Source of the DNA: Pontederia crassipes
Lineage: Eukaryota > Streptophyta > Magnoliopsida > Commelinales > Pontederiaceae
DNA: 64,000 nucleotides
Direction: 5' to 3'
NCBI GenBank assembly: GCA_030549335.1
Contig: CM060192.1
Coordinates: 21,084,157-21,148,156, forward strand
Position numbers and translations under genes: made by a program. Under the pieces are notes generated by a model. The model saw only the letters and a program-made list of their open reading frames with translations, was not told where the DNA came from and ran no database searches. Within the stretch, counting starts at the first letter, position 1, and each line of letters starts with the position of its first letter. Shown one piece after another: positions 1-11,309 of the stretch.

Positions 1-480
1 CCCGAGTTACGACTCTTACACTTCAATACGCCCCATTAAAACACTCTTGTGCTAGCCGAGTCAGTTAACGGGTTATTACCCGCATATTACGACCCGTTAA
101 CATACATCACAGACCTTGTGAATAGCTTTCTACCAGTTATAACCAGTCGTACGTATTCTTCACACCTTTTACAGCATTGACTCATCACGTGATATTATTA
201 ATTATGGGTCATTAACTGACCCTTACAACCCATTATGAGCAGAAGCAGATTATGCATTAACCTGTCACATCGCTCCGTAATACGTGCACCGCAAGACTCG
301 ATCAAAGGCTGCATCATCAGCGCCTCATCACCTACACTTCACACCCGTTATGACATGTGGGACCACCTCATTTAATGCACATTTATTTCTATCTAATGGC
401 TCTTCTTCTTATATTTTTATAACATGCCATGATCACCTAGTAATGGCCTCCTCTTATATATCTATATAAGCGCAGATGCG
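1..480 (+). promoter_or_regulatory. Promoter-like segment upstream of the K ORF1-like gene
   Basis: No coding sequence is seen. There is a G-box (CACGTG, 186-191) inside a 10-bp palindrome at 184-193. A perfect 10-bp inverted repeat joins GTTAACGGGT (64-73) and ACCCGTTAAC (92-101), and GGGTCA/TGACCC is paired at 206-222. A TATA-type box, CTATATAAG, lies at 462-470. The segment lies about 0.7 kb upstream of an ATHILA ORF1-like reading frame on the same strand. It could be an internal promoter or the remains of an LTR U3. The motifs are seen directly; promoter function is inferred. Confidence 0.4.
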
Positions 481-1183
481 TGACCGTGTTCTTCACGCCA
501 CAAATCTCATCATCTCCGCTCCGGCAGAGCAATCCATTCTGCACAGTGCCACACTCTGACGAGCAAGATCTGACTTGGCAACTCCGATGAATATTATGCA
601 AGTCTCTCAATCATGATCCGCAAAATCTGATTGATCATTTTGCCGCCAATTACGCCTCTGCCACCTTCGATCCTCTTTTTGCTTCACCGGCGATTGCTTC
701 TCTTCCAGCACCGGAGACTCCTTTTTCTCCGACAACTCTTTCCACTCCGGTGCCATCTTATTCTATGCCGGCGAAGTCCAACAGTGGTGGAGAGGACGAC
801 CGAGTTTTCCAAAATTTCTCCGACGCTTATCAAGGTTGTTGATAGGGTCGTAATCCGCCTTATACAACTCGTTATCAGTACGTGCAACCCGTGAAGAAGC
901 TTTAACGACCAGTGATATTCTATATCTACCTGATCTCGCCACTGTAAGTGCTGTGAGATTCAGATTACAACCCGCAATATTACAACGAAGGTCGTGAAGA
1001 GTTGTTCACGACCGGTAAGGCTGATTTCGAAGCCCTTTCTTCCAGTTTCATAGACATTTTTTAATGCTCCTCGTACAAAAGCTCCTATTCATCGCCGCCC
1101 ATCTGCACCAGACACTTTTGTCGAGCACGAGCCTGCCCCCAGTCTGCATAGCACCCCCAGAAGAGAGAGAATGGCTTTAAGAA
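481..1183 (+). other. Leader between the TATA-like box and the ORF1-like gene
   Basis: The sequence is C/T-rich with CTCCG-type runs around 640-780 and has no recognisable protein. Short open frames on both strands do not resemble any family I know. It may be the untranslated or degraded N-terminal part of the K ORF1-like gene. Confidence 0.35.
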
Positions 1184-2127
1184 GAAGCCAAGAGGAGGGA
1201 GCAGACTTTGCATTTCTTGCCGATCACTCCGACTTGGTTTGCGGATCGAGCGGTGATGCTTTCTTGGAATTTGCATGACTTTATAGTTCGGCTCTTCTCC
1301 AACATCAGCATGGGGCACTTCGTCCAGTAGTGGTGGCCCACCTATTCTGATATGAGCATTGAGTTCCTATGTTCACTCCAGGTTGAGCATCTTGAGGCCA
1401 CTGGACGTCGACAGACCAAGGTTTCATTTCAGCTTTTCAACAGGGAATTTGAGATGTCCATTGAAGAGTTTAATTCTATATACTAGTTTCCACATGGGGG
1501 CCACCTCAAAGTCCCAAAGGAGTTTCAGCCGCTTTAGTTCTAGAATCGTATTACCGATGAGGGCCACCTGAACTTTCAGAGGGCAAAGTCTACTCTTATG
1601 CGCATCGGATTCTTAGCAACACTATCTGTGGATGAGGAGACAGCAGCGGGTCAGTAAATGAAACAAAACTCTTCTTCTATATTGCATGACCTCTTCCAAT
1701 CCAGTGAATGCGACATTCCTTCCTGCTTCGTTCATTTATGCTGACTGCCAACAAGGTAAAGGGCACAATTGTGGTTGGTGGCTTGGTCACACCAATATCA
1801 TTGCATCTTGGTCTTGATCTCGATCAGTTACACCCATTGGATGGCTCATCTTCGCTAGACAACTATGTGATCACATCTATGGAGTTAGGAGGTGGCCACG
1901 CTTATGATGGTTTCTAATTTCGTCTCTGCGATTCTGATATGACCATTCCCTGCACAGAACCTAAGCACTTCGACCCTCCCAACGAAGCAAATTGGGTCTA
2001 TCTACCAGTGGCACAGCCACACATTCCGAGACCTAGCATCGTCGATGACAGGATCCAGGACCCTCAAGCTCCGTTCAGGAGGACACTGAAGATCACATGC
2101 TTACTGATACACCATCAGCAGGTTTGA
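1184..2127 (+). pseudogene. ATHILA ORF1-like gene of element K, decayed
   Basis: Several frames together give a protein resembling the ATHILA ORF1 / plant transposon protein family, found in Athila-type gypsy elements near their 3' end. Recognisable blocks, in order, are TWFADRAVMLSW, HFVQ-stop-WWPTY, EFEMSIEEFNSIY, RILSNTICG and VVGGLVTPISLHLGLDLD. The same blocks occur in the same order in the minus-strand copy at 18660-20260, for example DFVQQWWPTY, TLTLEDFNNIY and RMLSNTLNG. In-frame stops and at least two frameshifts make it a pseudogene. The family has no established biochemical role; its position resembles that of env-like genes. Homology between the two copies is seen directly, and the family name is from memory of its motifs. 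Confidence 0.6.
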
Positions 2128-2661
2128 TTGATTTCTCCGCTTTGCACTAGCTCTTACTTACCATGCAGACCAAGCAGCGCCTGATGCACGCTGAGTCGTG
2201 AACGATGCACATCGAGCAGTGAGCCATTCGCGATGAGCACCTTCGTCAAGCAATGGAGATTCGTGACATGCGGGTTGATATCCAAGATCTTGCTGAGCGA
2301 CAGTAGCATACAGATACAATGATTAGTACGATGCATGACTACCATACTCACTATGGTCTTTTCCTTCCGCCACCTATGGATTAGAGGGTTGTCTTTTTTC
2401 ACTTTCTTTCTATTTTCCCTTTCTTTCATTTTCAGTTTTTTTCATTTTCTAGTTTCTTTATCATGCTTATATCCCTTTTACGAGTTTGATCTTAAACACT
2501 AGGGACAATGTTAGGCTCAGGCTTGGGGGAGTTGCATATTGCATGCATCATGTCTTTAGGTTCACATTGCACCCTTATTTTCTACGGTTTGTTTTCATTC
2601 CTTTTATGTACCGGAAAAAAGTTTCAAATTTTCCATTTTGCTTGACTCTTTGCCTCTTTTC
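2128..2661 (+). other. 3' non-coding region of K with hairpin and polypurine tract
   Basis: Non-coding. AACACT (2495-2500), loop AGGGAC and AATGTT (2507-2512) form a stem with one mismatch. After about six bases comes GGCTTGGGGGAGTTG (2520-2534), a polypurine tract of the Athila type. The matching arrangement is found in X and R1. No LTR follows, because copia element E1 begins at 2662. Confidence 0.55.
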
Positions 2662-3768
2662 TGTTGGATCTAAGTTTTAATGCCTTATATAATTATATTT
2701 TGGTGATACAAACCTTGAAAGATTAAAGTTAAATGCTGAAAAAGTTTATAGAAAACATAGACAATTTTATGCACTACACTTTGATTAAATAACTGAATAT
2801 GATTTTATTAGATTATGGATGACCAAGATTATCTAATTTAGATAACTGTGCAAAAAGTTATGCTCAAAATAGTGCAAGTCGGTCAACTTGTTGATCGAAA
2901 TAAAGAAGGCCGGTCGAGACAATATCGATCGACTGATCTGGAGATACCGATCAACCAATAAATACATGAGCTGCTCCGGACGACGCGAGATGATATCGGT
3001 CAATGCACTGGTCAATCGATCAACTCAATGGGAGGAAATCAAAACTACGAGACTATACCGGTCGACACACCGATCGATAGTTCGGTCGGCCGATCAACTG
3101 CGATCACTGAAGAAATGAGTGCAACAGTCATATAGACTGATCGACCGGTCCATTAGTGTGGTCGATCGATCTCCTGGTTTTCTCAAAGCATTATTCTTGA
3201 GTATCGATCATACTAAAGCCTATAAAAGGAGTGCTAAAGCCATAAGCAAAAGCATCCATCAAAGACTTAAAGAAAAACTTCAAGTTATCAAAGTAGAACT
3301 TTTCCTTAAACTTTTCATTTTAAGTTTTCTCTTGTTTCTCTCTTCACCTCTTGTGAGCTTAGCATTGTAAAAGAGAGAAACACTTTATTTAAAAAAATAC
3401 TGACAGAGCTCCTGTGTAAAGGAGGTTCATTGGAGGGGAGGTGTGCATTACCTCTCGAAGCGGAGAAAAGGAGGTGGTGTAAAGGATTTTTCTTCCTTGC
3501 ACCATTTGGAACAAAGGAAGAGTTCTAATGGAATCTCCGACAGTCTCGAGGTCAAGAAGTCGAAAAGGAGACGTAGGCCAAGGTGTGGCCGAACCTCGTC
3601 AACAATCGCTGTGTGCATTGTGATTGAATTTTCTCTCTCCCTCTCATATTATGTTTATGATCTGAATTGCATTGGTTTAAAATATTTTAAAAAATGATTT
3701 TAAGCTTCCGCAACAATTTTGATGAAAATGATATTTTTTGAATTGAACACCAATTCACCCCTCCTTTA
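2662..3768 (+). repeat. E1 5' LTR, missing its 3' end
   Basis: It aligns along its length with the E3 LTRs. From 2878 to 3175 there is an array of palindromic CGATCG/CGACCG/GGTCGA motifs. A TATA box, CTATAAAAGG, lies at 3220-3229. The final bases, which end ATCCTACA before the PBS in E2 and E3, are deleted after CAATTCACCCC near 3765. A 25-bp stretch at 3182-3206 is not found in the other copies of this LTR but matches the end of the G1 gypsy LTR. Confidence 0.75.
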
Positions 3769-3828
3769 AGATCTAATCGTTTTAAGATTTAAATCATCTT
3801 ATTTTAAGATTTAACCGTCTTAAGAGCT

Positions 3829-5160
3829 ATGACATCAAGTGGATTTAGTTTTGCCGAAGGATAATCAATTAGTCGTCCTCCCCTTTTAAATGCATTAAAT
3901 TTTGCCTATTGAAAAATTAGAATTCAAGCATGCATTTGTTTTATTAATATCGACATGTGGGACATTGTTGAAAAATGTTATTATCTCCATGAAAAATTAC
4001 CTACCGATTATAATGAAAGAGAAAAGTTAATTGCAAAATTTGATTGGAAAGCCAAAAATATTTTTTATCGTGCTTTGAATTCAATGAAGTTTAATCAGAT
4101 TTCACGTTGTAAAACTGCAACCGAGATTTGGGAAAAACTTATTGTTACCTATGAAGGAACTGATAAAGTTAAGGAATCAAGACTAAATAGTTTAAATCAC
4201 CAATATGACTCTTTCAAAATACGTGATAATGAATTCATAAATGATATGATTGCACGATTTAGCGATATCTTGAATGGCTTAGCCTCCTTGGGCGAGCCAA
4301 GAACTAACCCTCAAAAGGTGAAAAAAGTTTCTCAAGTCTCTCTCCTCCAAATGGCATACAAAGAGGACCGTAATTGAAGAAAAATATTTAAACAAATTGG
4401 ATCCCTAATTGATTCACTTCTAACCTATGAGATATCAATCCAAGAAGATCAAGAAGAAAAGGCCCCTAAAAAGAAAACATTGGCACTGAAAGCAAATCTA
4501 AAAGAAGAAGACTCAAGTGAAGAGGAAGTGGACGAAAAGAAACTCATCCGCTACACAAGAAAATTAGATAAGTATCTCAAGTTGGTAAAGAAGAAAGAGA
4601 AGAATGATAAGCCAACAAGAAGATCATACAAACAACACAAGGAAGAGTCATCTCTGGAAGGGAAGAAAAATATAAAGAGTCAAGTCAGTCATCAAGTTTT
4701 TGAAATAATGAAGCATACTAATGCCTAATGGCACACAACGATGAGGTAAGTTCTAGTCCCTCAAACTCAAATAATAACTCATCGAGCTTTTACGAAGAAA
4801 ATCTTTATTTAAATGTGAATAAAGAACTTTCCTCTCTTATAAAAAGATATTTTTCAATTAAAGTGGAAAATGAAAAATTAATACATGAGATTGAAAAATT
4901 AAAAGAAGAAAAGGATGCATATTTTGTGGAAAATGAAAACTTGAAAAATAAAATTAATATTTTGAAAATTACACATGCTTGTGAAATAGTAAAACTAACA
5001 TGTTCTTTAGAAAAGGTAAAACAAGAAAATACTTTTTTAAAAATACACAAAATAATAATAAGACTATCTCTCACATAATGAAAAATAATCTTAAGAATCA
5101 TTTTGGACATAAAAACTCTTATTGGAAATCTAATAATTCCTATGATATAAAATCACTTTA
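3829..5160 (+). pseudogene. E1 gag (copia, UBN2-type), broken
   Basis: The start ATGACATCAAGTGG matches the gag start of E2 (MASSAFVFAEGQSISRPPLL). The UBN2/Retrotran_gag_2-type core is readable at about 3955-4375 (WDIVEKCYYLHEKLP, TATEIWEKLIVTYEGTDKVK, NGLASLGEP). A Lys/Glu-rich linker follows at 4480-4728, then a coiled-coil-like stretch at 4728-5075 (EIEKLKEEKDAYFVENENLK). Stops and frameshifts separate the three blocks. The zinc knuckle present in E2 is absent because the element is truncated. Gag would form the particle that packages element RNA. No protease, integrase or RT follows. Confidence 0.7.
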
Positions 5161-6625
5161 AATGTATTTTATACCTATTTTATCATGGAAAAAGAGCCAT
5201 ATTTTTCCTGATAATAAATTGAAGCATTTCACATTATATATAATTATCCCTCTTTTCCGACAATCCAAGCCATCTGATTACTTTTTAGACTATATCTGCA
5301 TATTCCCTCCTTTGCCTGCTTATACTTCCCTTACTTGTCGCATAGGTGGAGATGACCCTCATCGGATGATCAGCAAGGCGAGCGGACGTGGCAAAAAGGG
5401 GGTGCACATAGCCTAATCAGATCAATCTGGGCCACAAGACAGGTGGCATCATCTGTATGCACAGTTTGACACGATCACAAAGAATCAAGAGGACAAATTC
5501 TCATATGGACACCTGTTGAAGATCAAACGATGAGAAGAATTAGTGAAGACATGTGGCGAAAATCGGAATGGAGAAACAGAGAGGAAGGGGGTATTAAAAA
5601 GAAAAGCTGAAAGAAATGAAAGGGAGGGCTTTTTGGAAGGGAGATCATCAGAAGGGCTGAGAGGGAGAGCTTGGAAGGATGAAGGGGAGGTCATCTTCCG
5701 GACAAGTAGGATGAACATTCATTTTAATTTATGCCTTCATTTCCGTACATTATCTTATTGCATTAACTTTTCTGTTAGCTTGAAGTTTAAGTTCATTATG
5801 TCTAACTAATAAGCTCTTGAGGGGATCATTCGATGGATTTAGACTTAGTTTGATGTTTATGTTTGATTCGGACAATGAGCATTCATGATGTTTGATCTTA
5901 ACGCTATTCTGGCGATGGTTTCCCTGATAAGGGAGCATATGTCAATTAGTAGCATGCTGTGATCCGATAGGTTAGCATGACTGTAGAGAAGAAGAGCTGT
6001 AACTATTGTTTTTACTTCTTCATGTAGAACGAATCGAGAGAGGATTTCTGTAAACTTTCAGTTTAATATCACCTGTTGGTGAATCGACTCGGTTCAAATA
6101 CGAGAGTAGGAGAACATAAGATTATCTTTCATGACAATGAAACATACCCACCGAGTGTCATCATCCAAATGTAATATTTAAGGAAACAATATCTGTTTGC
6201 CAAAGTCTTCTTCACGAGAATGATCCCTCATGCCTCTGCTTCTATATATCGATTTGGTAACGATACTTAATCCCAATTTTACTTTACTTGAGTTCTTTTA
6301 GTTGAATATGAAAACCACAAACAAATTACAAAATCGAAAACACAAAACATATTTTCATTCCTTAGTCAATTAATTCTACTAGTCGTCTCTTTTCAATACA
6401 AAATATCTCCTTGGCAATATTTGCAAAATATAATCTAAATTCTCTCCCTATGGATCGACCCTAATCGATACATCAATGACGGTTGTCTACTTGCAACTTG
6501 AGAAGTTAGTTGGGATTATAAATTTAACACTTGTTTACATTTCTGCAAAAGGGAATTCGATCTTTATATACCCACATCTAGCGTGTGAATATTACTTCCC
6601 ATACTTACACAGATTTCTCACAACA
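5161..6625 (+). repeat. LTR of Athila-like element H (left edge uncertain)
   Basis: The right end is fixed by the PBS that follows at 6632, with LTR-end CA at 6624-6625. The segment has no coding sequence. It contains the phrase TATGGATCGACCC (6450-6462), common near the end of Athila/Ogre-type LTRs. The left edge is set only by the end of E1 homology, and no second LTR of H is in the window. It could also be the 3' LTR of K, now shared with H in a tandem arrangement; the sequence does not decide. Confidence 0.5.
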
Positions 6626-6631
6626 AGTTTT

Positions 6632-6649
6632 TGGCACCGTTGTCGAGGA
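6632..6649 (+). other. Primer binding site of H (tRNA-Asp type, decayed)
   Basis: TGGCACCGTTGTCGAGGA resembles the complement of the plant tRNA-Asp 3' end (TGGCGCCGTTGCCGGGGA), with three changes. The usual AAGTTTTTGG context precedes it. The H gag start lies only about 215 bases further on once G1 is removed. Confidence 0.75.
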
Positions 6650-6754
6650 GTATTTTTGAATTTATTTCTTCAATACTGCTAATTTCATCATACATCATTG
6701 TTTTATACACATCCTTACATTAGTATAGCTAGTTTTTCACACTCATTTCCTGGG

Positions 6755-6759
6755 CTAAT
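6755..6759 (+). repeat. Target-site duplication of G1, left copy
   Basis: CTAAT here is identical to CTAAT at 13830-13834, directly outside the two G1 LTRs. A 5-bp duplication is what an LTR-retrotransposon integrase leaves, and it fixes both ends of G1. Confidence 0.9.
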
Positions 6760-7490
6760 TGATATGAACTGGGAAGCTTCCATAAATGCAATTGATGGAA
6801 ATAAGGATTATCGAGTAAAGTCCGATAATGATTAGGATAATGATGTGGATCTTTGAGATAAAGAAACTGATCAAGAATCCTCATGCCCACTCACAAGATC
6901 AAGAGCAAAACAACTTCAGAAGACAATAGAAAATCATTTACAAAGTGAGGATGCAACTACAAATCAGATCCAACTTCTCAATGTGTTACAAATTGGGCCG
7001 CATGAAGAGTTAGCATAACTTGGGCCAAATAAATCATGGTTTAACCATATTTATTTAAAATTTTCGAAATTAATTAAATATGAAATATGCTGATGAGGAT
7101 TGTAACAGAAATTGAGTTTGTTATTTTATTAAATTAGTTAGGTTAGTAGTGGGCTAAGTTAGGGTATTTTCTTTCACCCTAAATTCTGTTTCTAGGGCCT
7201 ATAAATTCTGCTACTCATTGTTATTTAAGACATCTTTGAATCTATAAATAATTTGGCTTAATTGTTTTTGCTGTGAGGAACTCCTGCAACCCGTTCTTCG
7301 GGAACTTCTGCCGTTAATTACAAGGTTGCCTATCTTGTGATTAAATCTATCTATTTATAATATCGATTGCTTGATTCATTGTAATCTTGAGGTTGATATT
7401 CCTCTGCCTTGAAAATTCGTTTGATCTCGTTTCTTTGACTATCATATATTATTTCAGTCACTCAAAGCATTATTCTTGAGTATCGTATCA
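6760..7490 (+). repeat. G1 5' LTR
   Basis: Homology with the 3' LTR begins exactly at TGATATGAACTGGG and ends at GTATCA. A TATA box, CTATAAATTC, lies at 7199-7208. The first ~150 bases copy the end of the pol reading frame, here with stops, because in this element the LTR overlaps pol. Confidence 0.9.
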
Positions 7491-7492
7491 GT

Positions 7493-7504
7493 TGGTATCA
7501 GAGC
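7493..7504 (+). other. G1 primer binding site (tRNA-iMet)
   Basis: TGGTATCAGAGC is a perfect match to the complement of the plant initiator-Met tRNA 3' end, two bases after the LTR. It would prime minus-strand synthesis. Confidence 0.92.
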
Positions 7505-8497
7505 CGCATTTTCAATTCGGTTTTCTAGTTATCTTCCATTATTTTAGTTTTTCCCCTATTTCAGTTTCTGAAAAAAAAAACAACACAAAAAAAAATCTGG
7601 TTTGGTTCTTCAATTCCTAGCAGTCTTCCTTATTTGCTTTCTTTTGTTCTTCAAACCATAGCCATCGTCATCTTTTCTTCAAAATCTGGTGCAGTTTTGA
7701 AAAAAAACCACAAAAAGCTGGTTATTTGTTGTTGAAACCCTAGCCGTCATCCTTATTTGTTCTCAAGTCTTTGCTGTAGTTTCAAAAAAAATTTTTCGAA
7801 AATTGAAAAAAAAAGACTGAAAAGGAAAGTGCAAGAAAGGAGAAGGGAAGACATGAAAGAAAATATCTAGAAAAAAAATTTGAAAAAAAAATCTGAAGAA
7901 AAAAGACTGAAAAAGAAAGTGCAAGAAAGGAGGAAAGAGAAGAACATGAAAAAGAATTTGAAAAAAAAATCCAAAAAAAAGAAAAGAAGAAGAAAAAGGA
8001 TTCAAAAGAAAGAGGAGAGAAGAAAAAAGAAGGAAGGATTATTTCTGAAGAAAAGTGCAAAGAAATTTGAGAATAGAGCAATTTGACTCAAGGAAGGATG
8101 ATCTTTGATTTCATTCCAATTCTGAATTTTTTGATATCTATCCTTATTTGACAACAGTTTCCTTATCTCTATTCCAAATCAATTCATTACACATCTATCA
8201 TTATTTGTCAATTTTTTTTTCTGATCTCTATTCTAAAATCAACTTCAAGTATTCTTTTGATTTTGCAATCATATTGATAAATCAAGTTGATTCAATCACA
8301 CATTGCCTTTGTATTGACTTGCATTAGTTCTCCTAGAACTTGTTGGAGGGTTCAAGAGAGGAAAAAGGTTGAGTGGTAAGTACAATTAAGGGAAAAATCC
8401 AAATAGAGTTGAGATAAAATACGAGTGTCACCACTGAGTGCCACCACGTGAGGTAGTGAGATTATTTTACTAACTTTTGTTGCAGAAATTTCCTACA
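7505..8497 (+). other. G1 untranslated leader
   Basis: Non-coding. A purine-rich block (7790-8060) holds two imperfect direct repeats, each running AAAGACTGAAAA(R)GAAAG, GTGCAAGAAAGGAG and ATGAAA. The stretch 8260-8480 is homologous, in reverse, to 46655-46890, so another copy of this family is nearby. Long Phe-rich frames on the minus strand are antisense to the purine block. Confidence 0.6.
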
Positions 8498-9620
8498 ATG
8501 TCAATAGGAAAGGACAAAGAGATTAATCCTAGCAACGAAGAAATTGATCCAACGAGGATGATGAAAGTCATGACGCCAACATTTTCAGCGTCTTGGAAAT
8601 ATGATTACTGATCTTCACGATGAAGTAGATGTGCAGAAGGATCAAATTGCACAACTATAATAGGTTATACAACCAAACCAAAGAAGAAATCGCTGAAGAC
8701 ACCATGCCATTGATAATGAAGAGATGGAAGAAGAAGATGATGAAGCCTCTAATATACATTGGAGAAGGCATAGACGTGTTCAGATTGGAGGTAGAAGAAA
8801 TGAACGAGAAATGGAATAAGATAGAGATGTCACTGATCGAAACACAGGTTCAATTAAACTATCTCTCCCTACCTTTTAAGGTAAAAGTGATCCTGATGTC
8901 TATATTGAGTGGGAACAAAGGGCGGAAAGTATATTTGATTGTCATAATTATTCCGATGAGAAAAATGTTAAACTTGCTGTTGTATCCTTTGCTGATTATG
9001 CTATTACTTGGTGGAATCAATGAACCATTAATAGGCGTAGAAATTGAGAGCTTCCAGTTCAATATTGGGATGACATGAAAATTATATTGAGGAGAAGATT
9101 TGTTCTCCATCATATTATCGTGACTTCCGTATGAAATTGCAAACTATGAGGCAGGGATCAAAGACTGTTGAAGAGTACTATAAAGAGATTGAAATGACAC
9201 TCATCCGAGCCAACATAAATGAGGATGGAGAAGACACGATTGCAAGATTCATATGCGGGCTGAATCGAGATATTTCCAGAGTTGTGAAATTGCAAGAGTA
9301 TTTGGATGTTGGATGAAGTTCTGCATAAGGCTATAAAGGTTAAGAAGCAATTGAAGAAATATATTCGTCCAAATAGCAAATCTGAAAGTTCAAATTCCGC
9401 TTGGAAATCAAAATGGCATGCAAATTCCAAGTTAGTTGATAAGCCAACTCAAAAATTGGAGGAAAAAAACAAGGCTGAACATTCCAACTCAAAAGAAAAA
9501 GGTATTGCCTCTAATAGTTCACAAAGGACTCGAGATATTAAATGTTTTCGTTGTCTTGGTTCAAGTCATATTGCTTCACAATGCTTAAATAAACGTGCTA
9601 TGATCATGATGGACAACGGT
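8498..9620 (+). pseudogene. G1 gag with zinc knuckle, broken
   Basis: The likely start is ATGTCAATAGG at 8498. The Retrotrans_gag core is split over frames: LPTFKVKSDPDVYIEWEQ and VVSFADYAITWWNQ around 8870-9020, then KLQTMRQGSKTVEEYYKEIE at 9134-9193. The last third is open at 9306-9620 and includes the zinc knuckle CFRCLGSSHIASQC (CX2CX4HX4C) near 9543-9584. Several stops and frameshifts precede 9306. From 9306 to 11582 one frame is kept, with only a few stops, through protease and RT. Confidence 0.8.
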
Positions 9621-10145
9621 GATATTGCATCTGAAGAAGAGTTATTACAAGAGAGTGCAGGAGAAGAAAGTGGAGAAGAAATTAAAAAAGTTGGGAAAAA
9701 TTTTGTGATTCTGAGAACATTACATATAAATGTCCAAGAAAATACTAAAGAACTTCAAAGAGAGAACATCTTTTATGCTCGTTGTCATGTGCAAGATCGT
9801 ACTTGTGGGCTGATCATTGATAGTGGGAGTTGTGTTAATGTGGCAAGTAAGTTTATGGTTGACAAGCTTGGTTTACCCACTTTGAAGCATTTGAAACCTT
9901 ACAGGCTCCAATGGTTAAATGAAAATGGAGAGCTCAAAGTTACAAAATAGGTATTGATATCATTTTCTATTGGGAAGTATGCTGATGAGGTGTTGTGCGA
10001 TGTTGTACATATGCATGCATGCCACATCTTACTTGGGAGACCTTGGCAGTTTGATAGACATGCCACACATGATGGTTACACAAATCGCTATAGTTTCCAC
10101 AAGGACAAGTGACATAGCACACTAGTACCATTACTACCACACCAA
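9621..10145 (+). pseudogene. G1 aspartic protease
   Basis: It continues in frame from gag. The retropepsin-type active site is GLIIDSGSCVNVAS (D-S-G, near 9808-9849), followed by KLGLPTLKHLKPYRLQWLNE. A TAG at 9948-9950 interrupts it, after which HACHILLGRPWQFDRHATHDG, the usual end of this domain, is readable in the same frame to about 10090. It would cleave the Gag-Pol polyprotein. Confidence 0.85.
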
Positions 10146-11309
10146 GTGTTTGAGGAGCAATTGCAAATAAAGAAGTCCATGGCCACTTATTACAAGGAAC
10201 CTCAGAATGCTAGTCAAGTTCAGCCAACACAAAAAGAGAGTGAGAGTAGAGTTAAAAATCAGAGTGGAAAAAGTAATGATGTAAAAGTGAGCATGGAGAA
10301 AGAAGGGAAAGGAAGAGTTGAAAATCTGAGTGCAAACAACGAAAAAGAAAAAGTGGGCAGGGTAAGAGGAGATGAGAAGCAAGTGAGCAGGAAAGATAAA
10401 AAAATAAGTGCTGTAGTTAGAGTGAGTGAAAATCAAGAAGTTTATAACTCAATGAGGCCAATGATCTTGTTATTATACAAGGAGGTCTACTTGTCTAATG
10501 CTGACCCTCCTCTACCTAGTGTTGTTATTTCTTTATTGCAGGAATTTCAAGATGTCTTGCCCGATGAAATACCTTCAGGTTTACCTCCAATTAGAGGAAT
10601 TGAACATCAGATTGACTTCATTTCGGGCACACAAATTTCAAATCGTCCAGCTTACTGGAGCAACCCTAAAGAAACAAAAGAGTTACAAAGGCAGGTGGAA
10701 GAACTCCTTTCTAAAGGGCTTGTTCGTGAGAGCATGAGCCCTTGTGCTGTCCCTGTTTTACTAGTGCCAAAGAAGGATGGGACTTGGCGAATGTGTGTTG
10801 ATTGTCGTGCAGTAAATAAGATTACGGTAAAATATCGACACCCAATTTCTCAATTAGATGATATGCTTGATGAGTTGCATGGTTCTTGTATATTTTCTAA
10901 GATTGATTTAAAAAGTGGATACCATCAAATCCAGATGAGAGAAGGTGATGAATGGAAGACTGCCTTTAAAACAAAACATGATTTATACGAGTGGTTGGTT
11001 ATGCCTTTTGGTCTCACGAATGCACCTAGTACTTTTATGAGATTGATGAATCATGTCTTGCGTGCTTTTATAGGCAAATTTGTTGTTGTGTATTTTGATG
11101 ACATATTGATTTATAGTAAGTGCTTAGCTGATCATATTGAACATTTAAGACTTGTGCTTGAGACTTTAAGGCATGAAACGTTATATGCTAACATGAAAAA
11201 GTGTGATTTCTGCATGGATAGAGTACTTTTTCTTGGCTTTGTTGTTAGTTCTAAAGGTGTAGAGGTTGATAAAGAAAAAGTCAAGGCAATCAAAGAATGG
11301 CTTACATAA
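10146..11309 (+). pseudogene. G1 reverse transcriptase
   Basis: A 387-codon open stretch. A charged linker of about 100 residues comes first. RT motifs follow: EDI-type start DVLPDEIPSGLPPIRGIEHQ, VLLVPKKDGTWRMCVDCRAVN, FSKIDLKSGYHQI, MPFGLTNAPSTFM, and the catalytic YFDD at 11091-11102 with both aspartates kept. It ends FLGFVVSSKGVEVDKEKVKAIKEWLT at a TAA (11307-11309) that replaces a sense codon, since the frame continues into RNase H. It copies element RNA into DNA. Confidence 0.93.

Larger units (their letters stand above)
2662..5160 (+). mobile_element. E1, truncated Ty1/copia element inserted in K
   Basis: It begins with TGTTGGATC, the LTR start shared with E3, and carries one LTR and a broken gag. 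The LTR end, the PBS, the zinc-knuckle end of gag, the polypurine tract and the 3' LTR are missing. Sequence after about 5160 belongs to something else, so no target duplication can be read. It is the same family as E2 and E3. Confidence 0.75.

Noticed and set aside
2888-3370. Short frames in the copia LTR as proteins
   Set aside because: They fall in the motif array and leader of an LTR and are not conserved among the copies.
5161-6625. K and H as a single element with E1 and G1 inserted
   Set aside because: It is possible, but K ends with a 3' module and the LTR here is followed by a PBS. Without a second LTR copy the link cannot be shown.
7763-8081. Phe-rich minus-strand frames resembling membrane proteins
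   Set aside because: They are the complement of the A/G-rich G1 leader; composition explains them.
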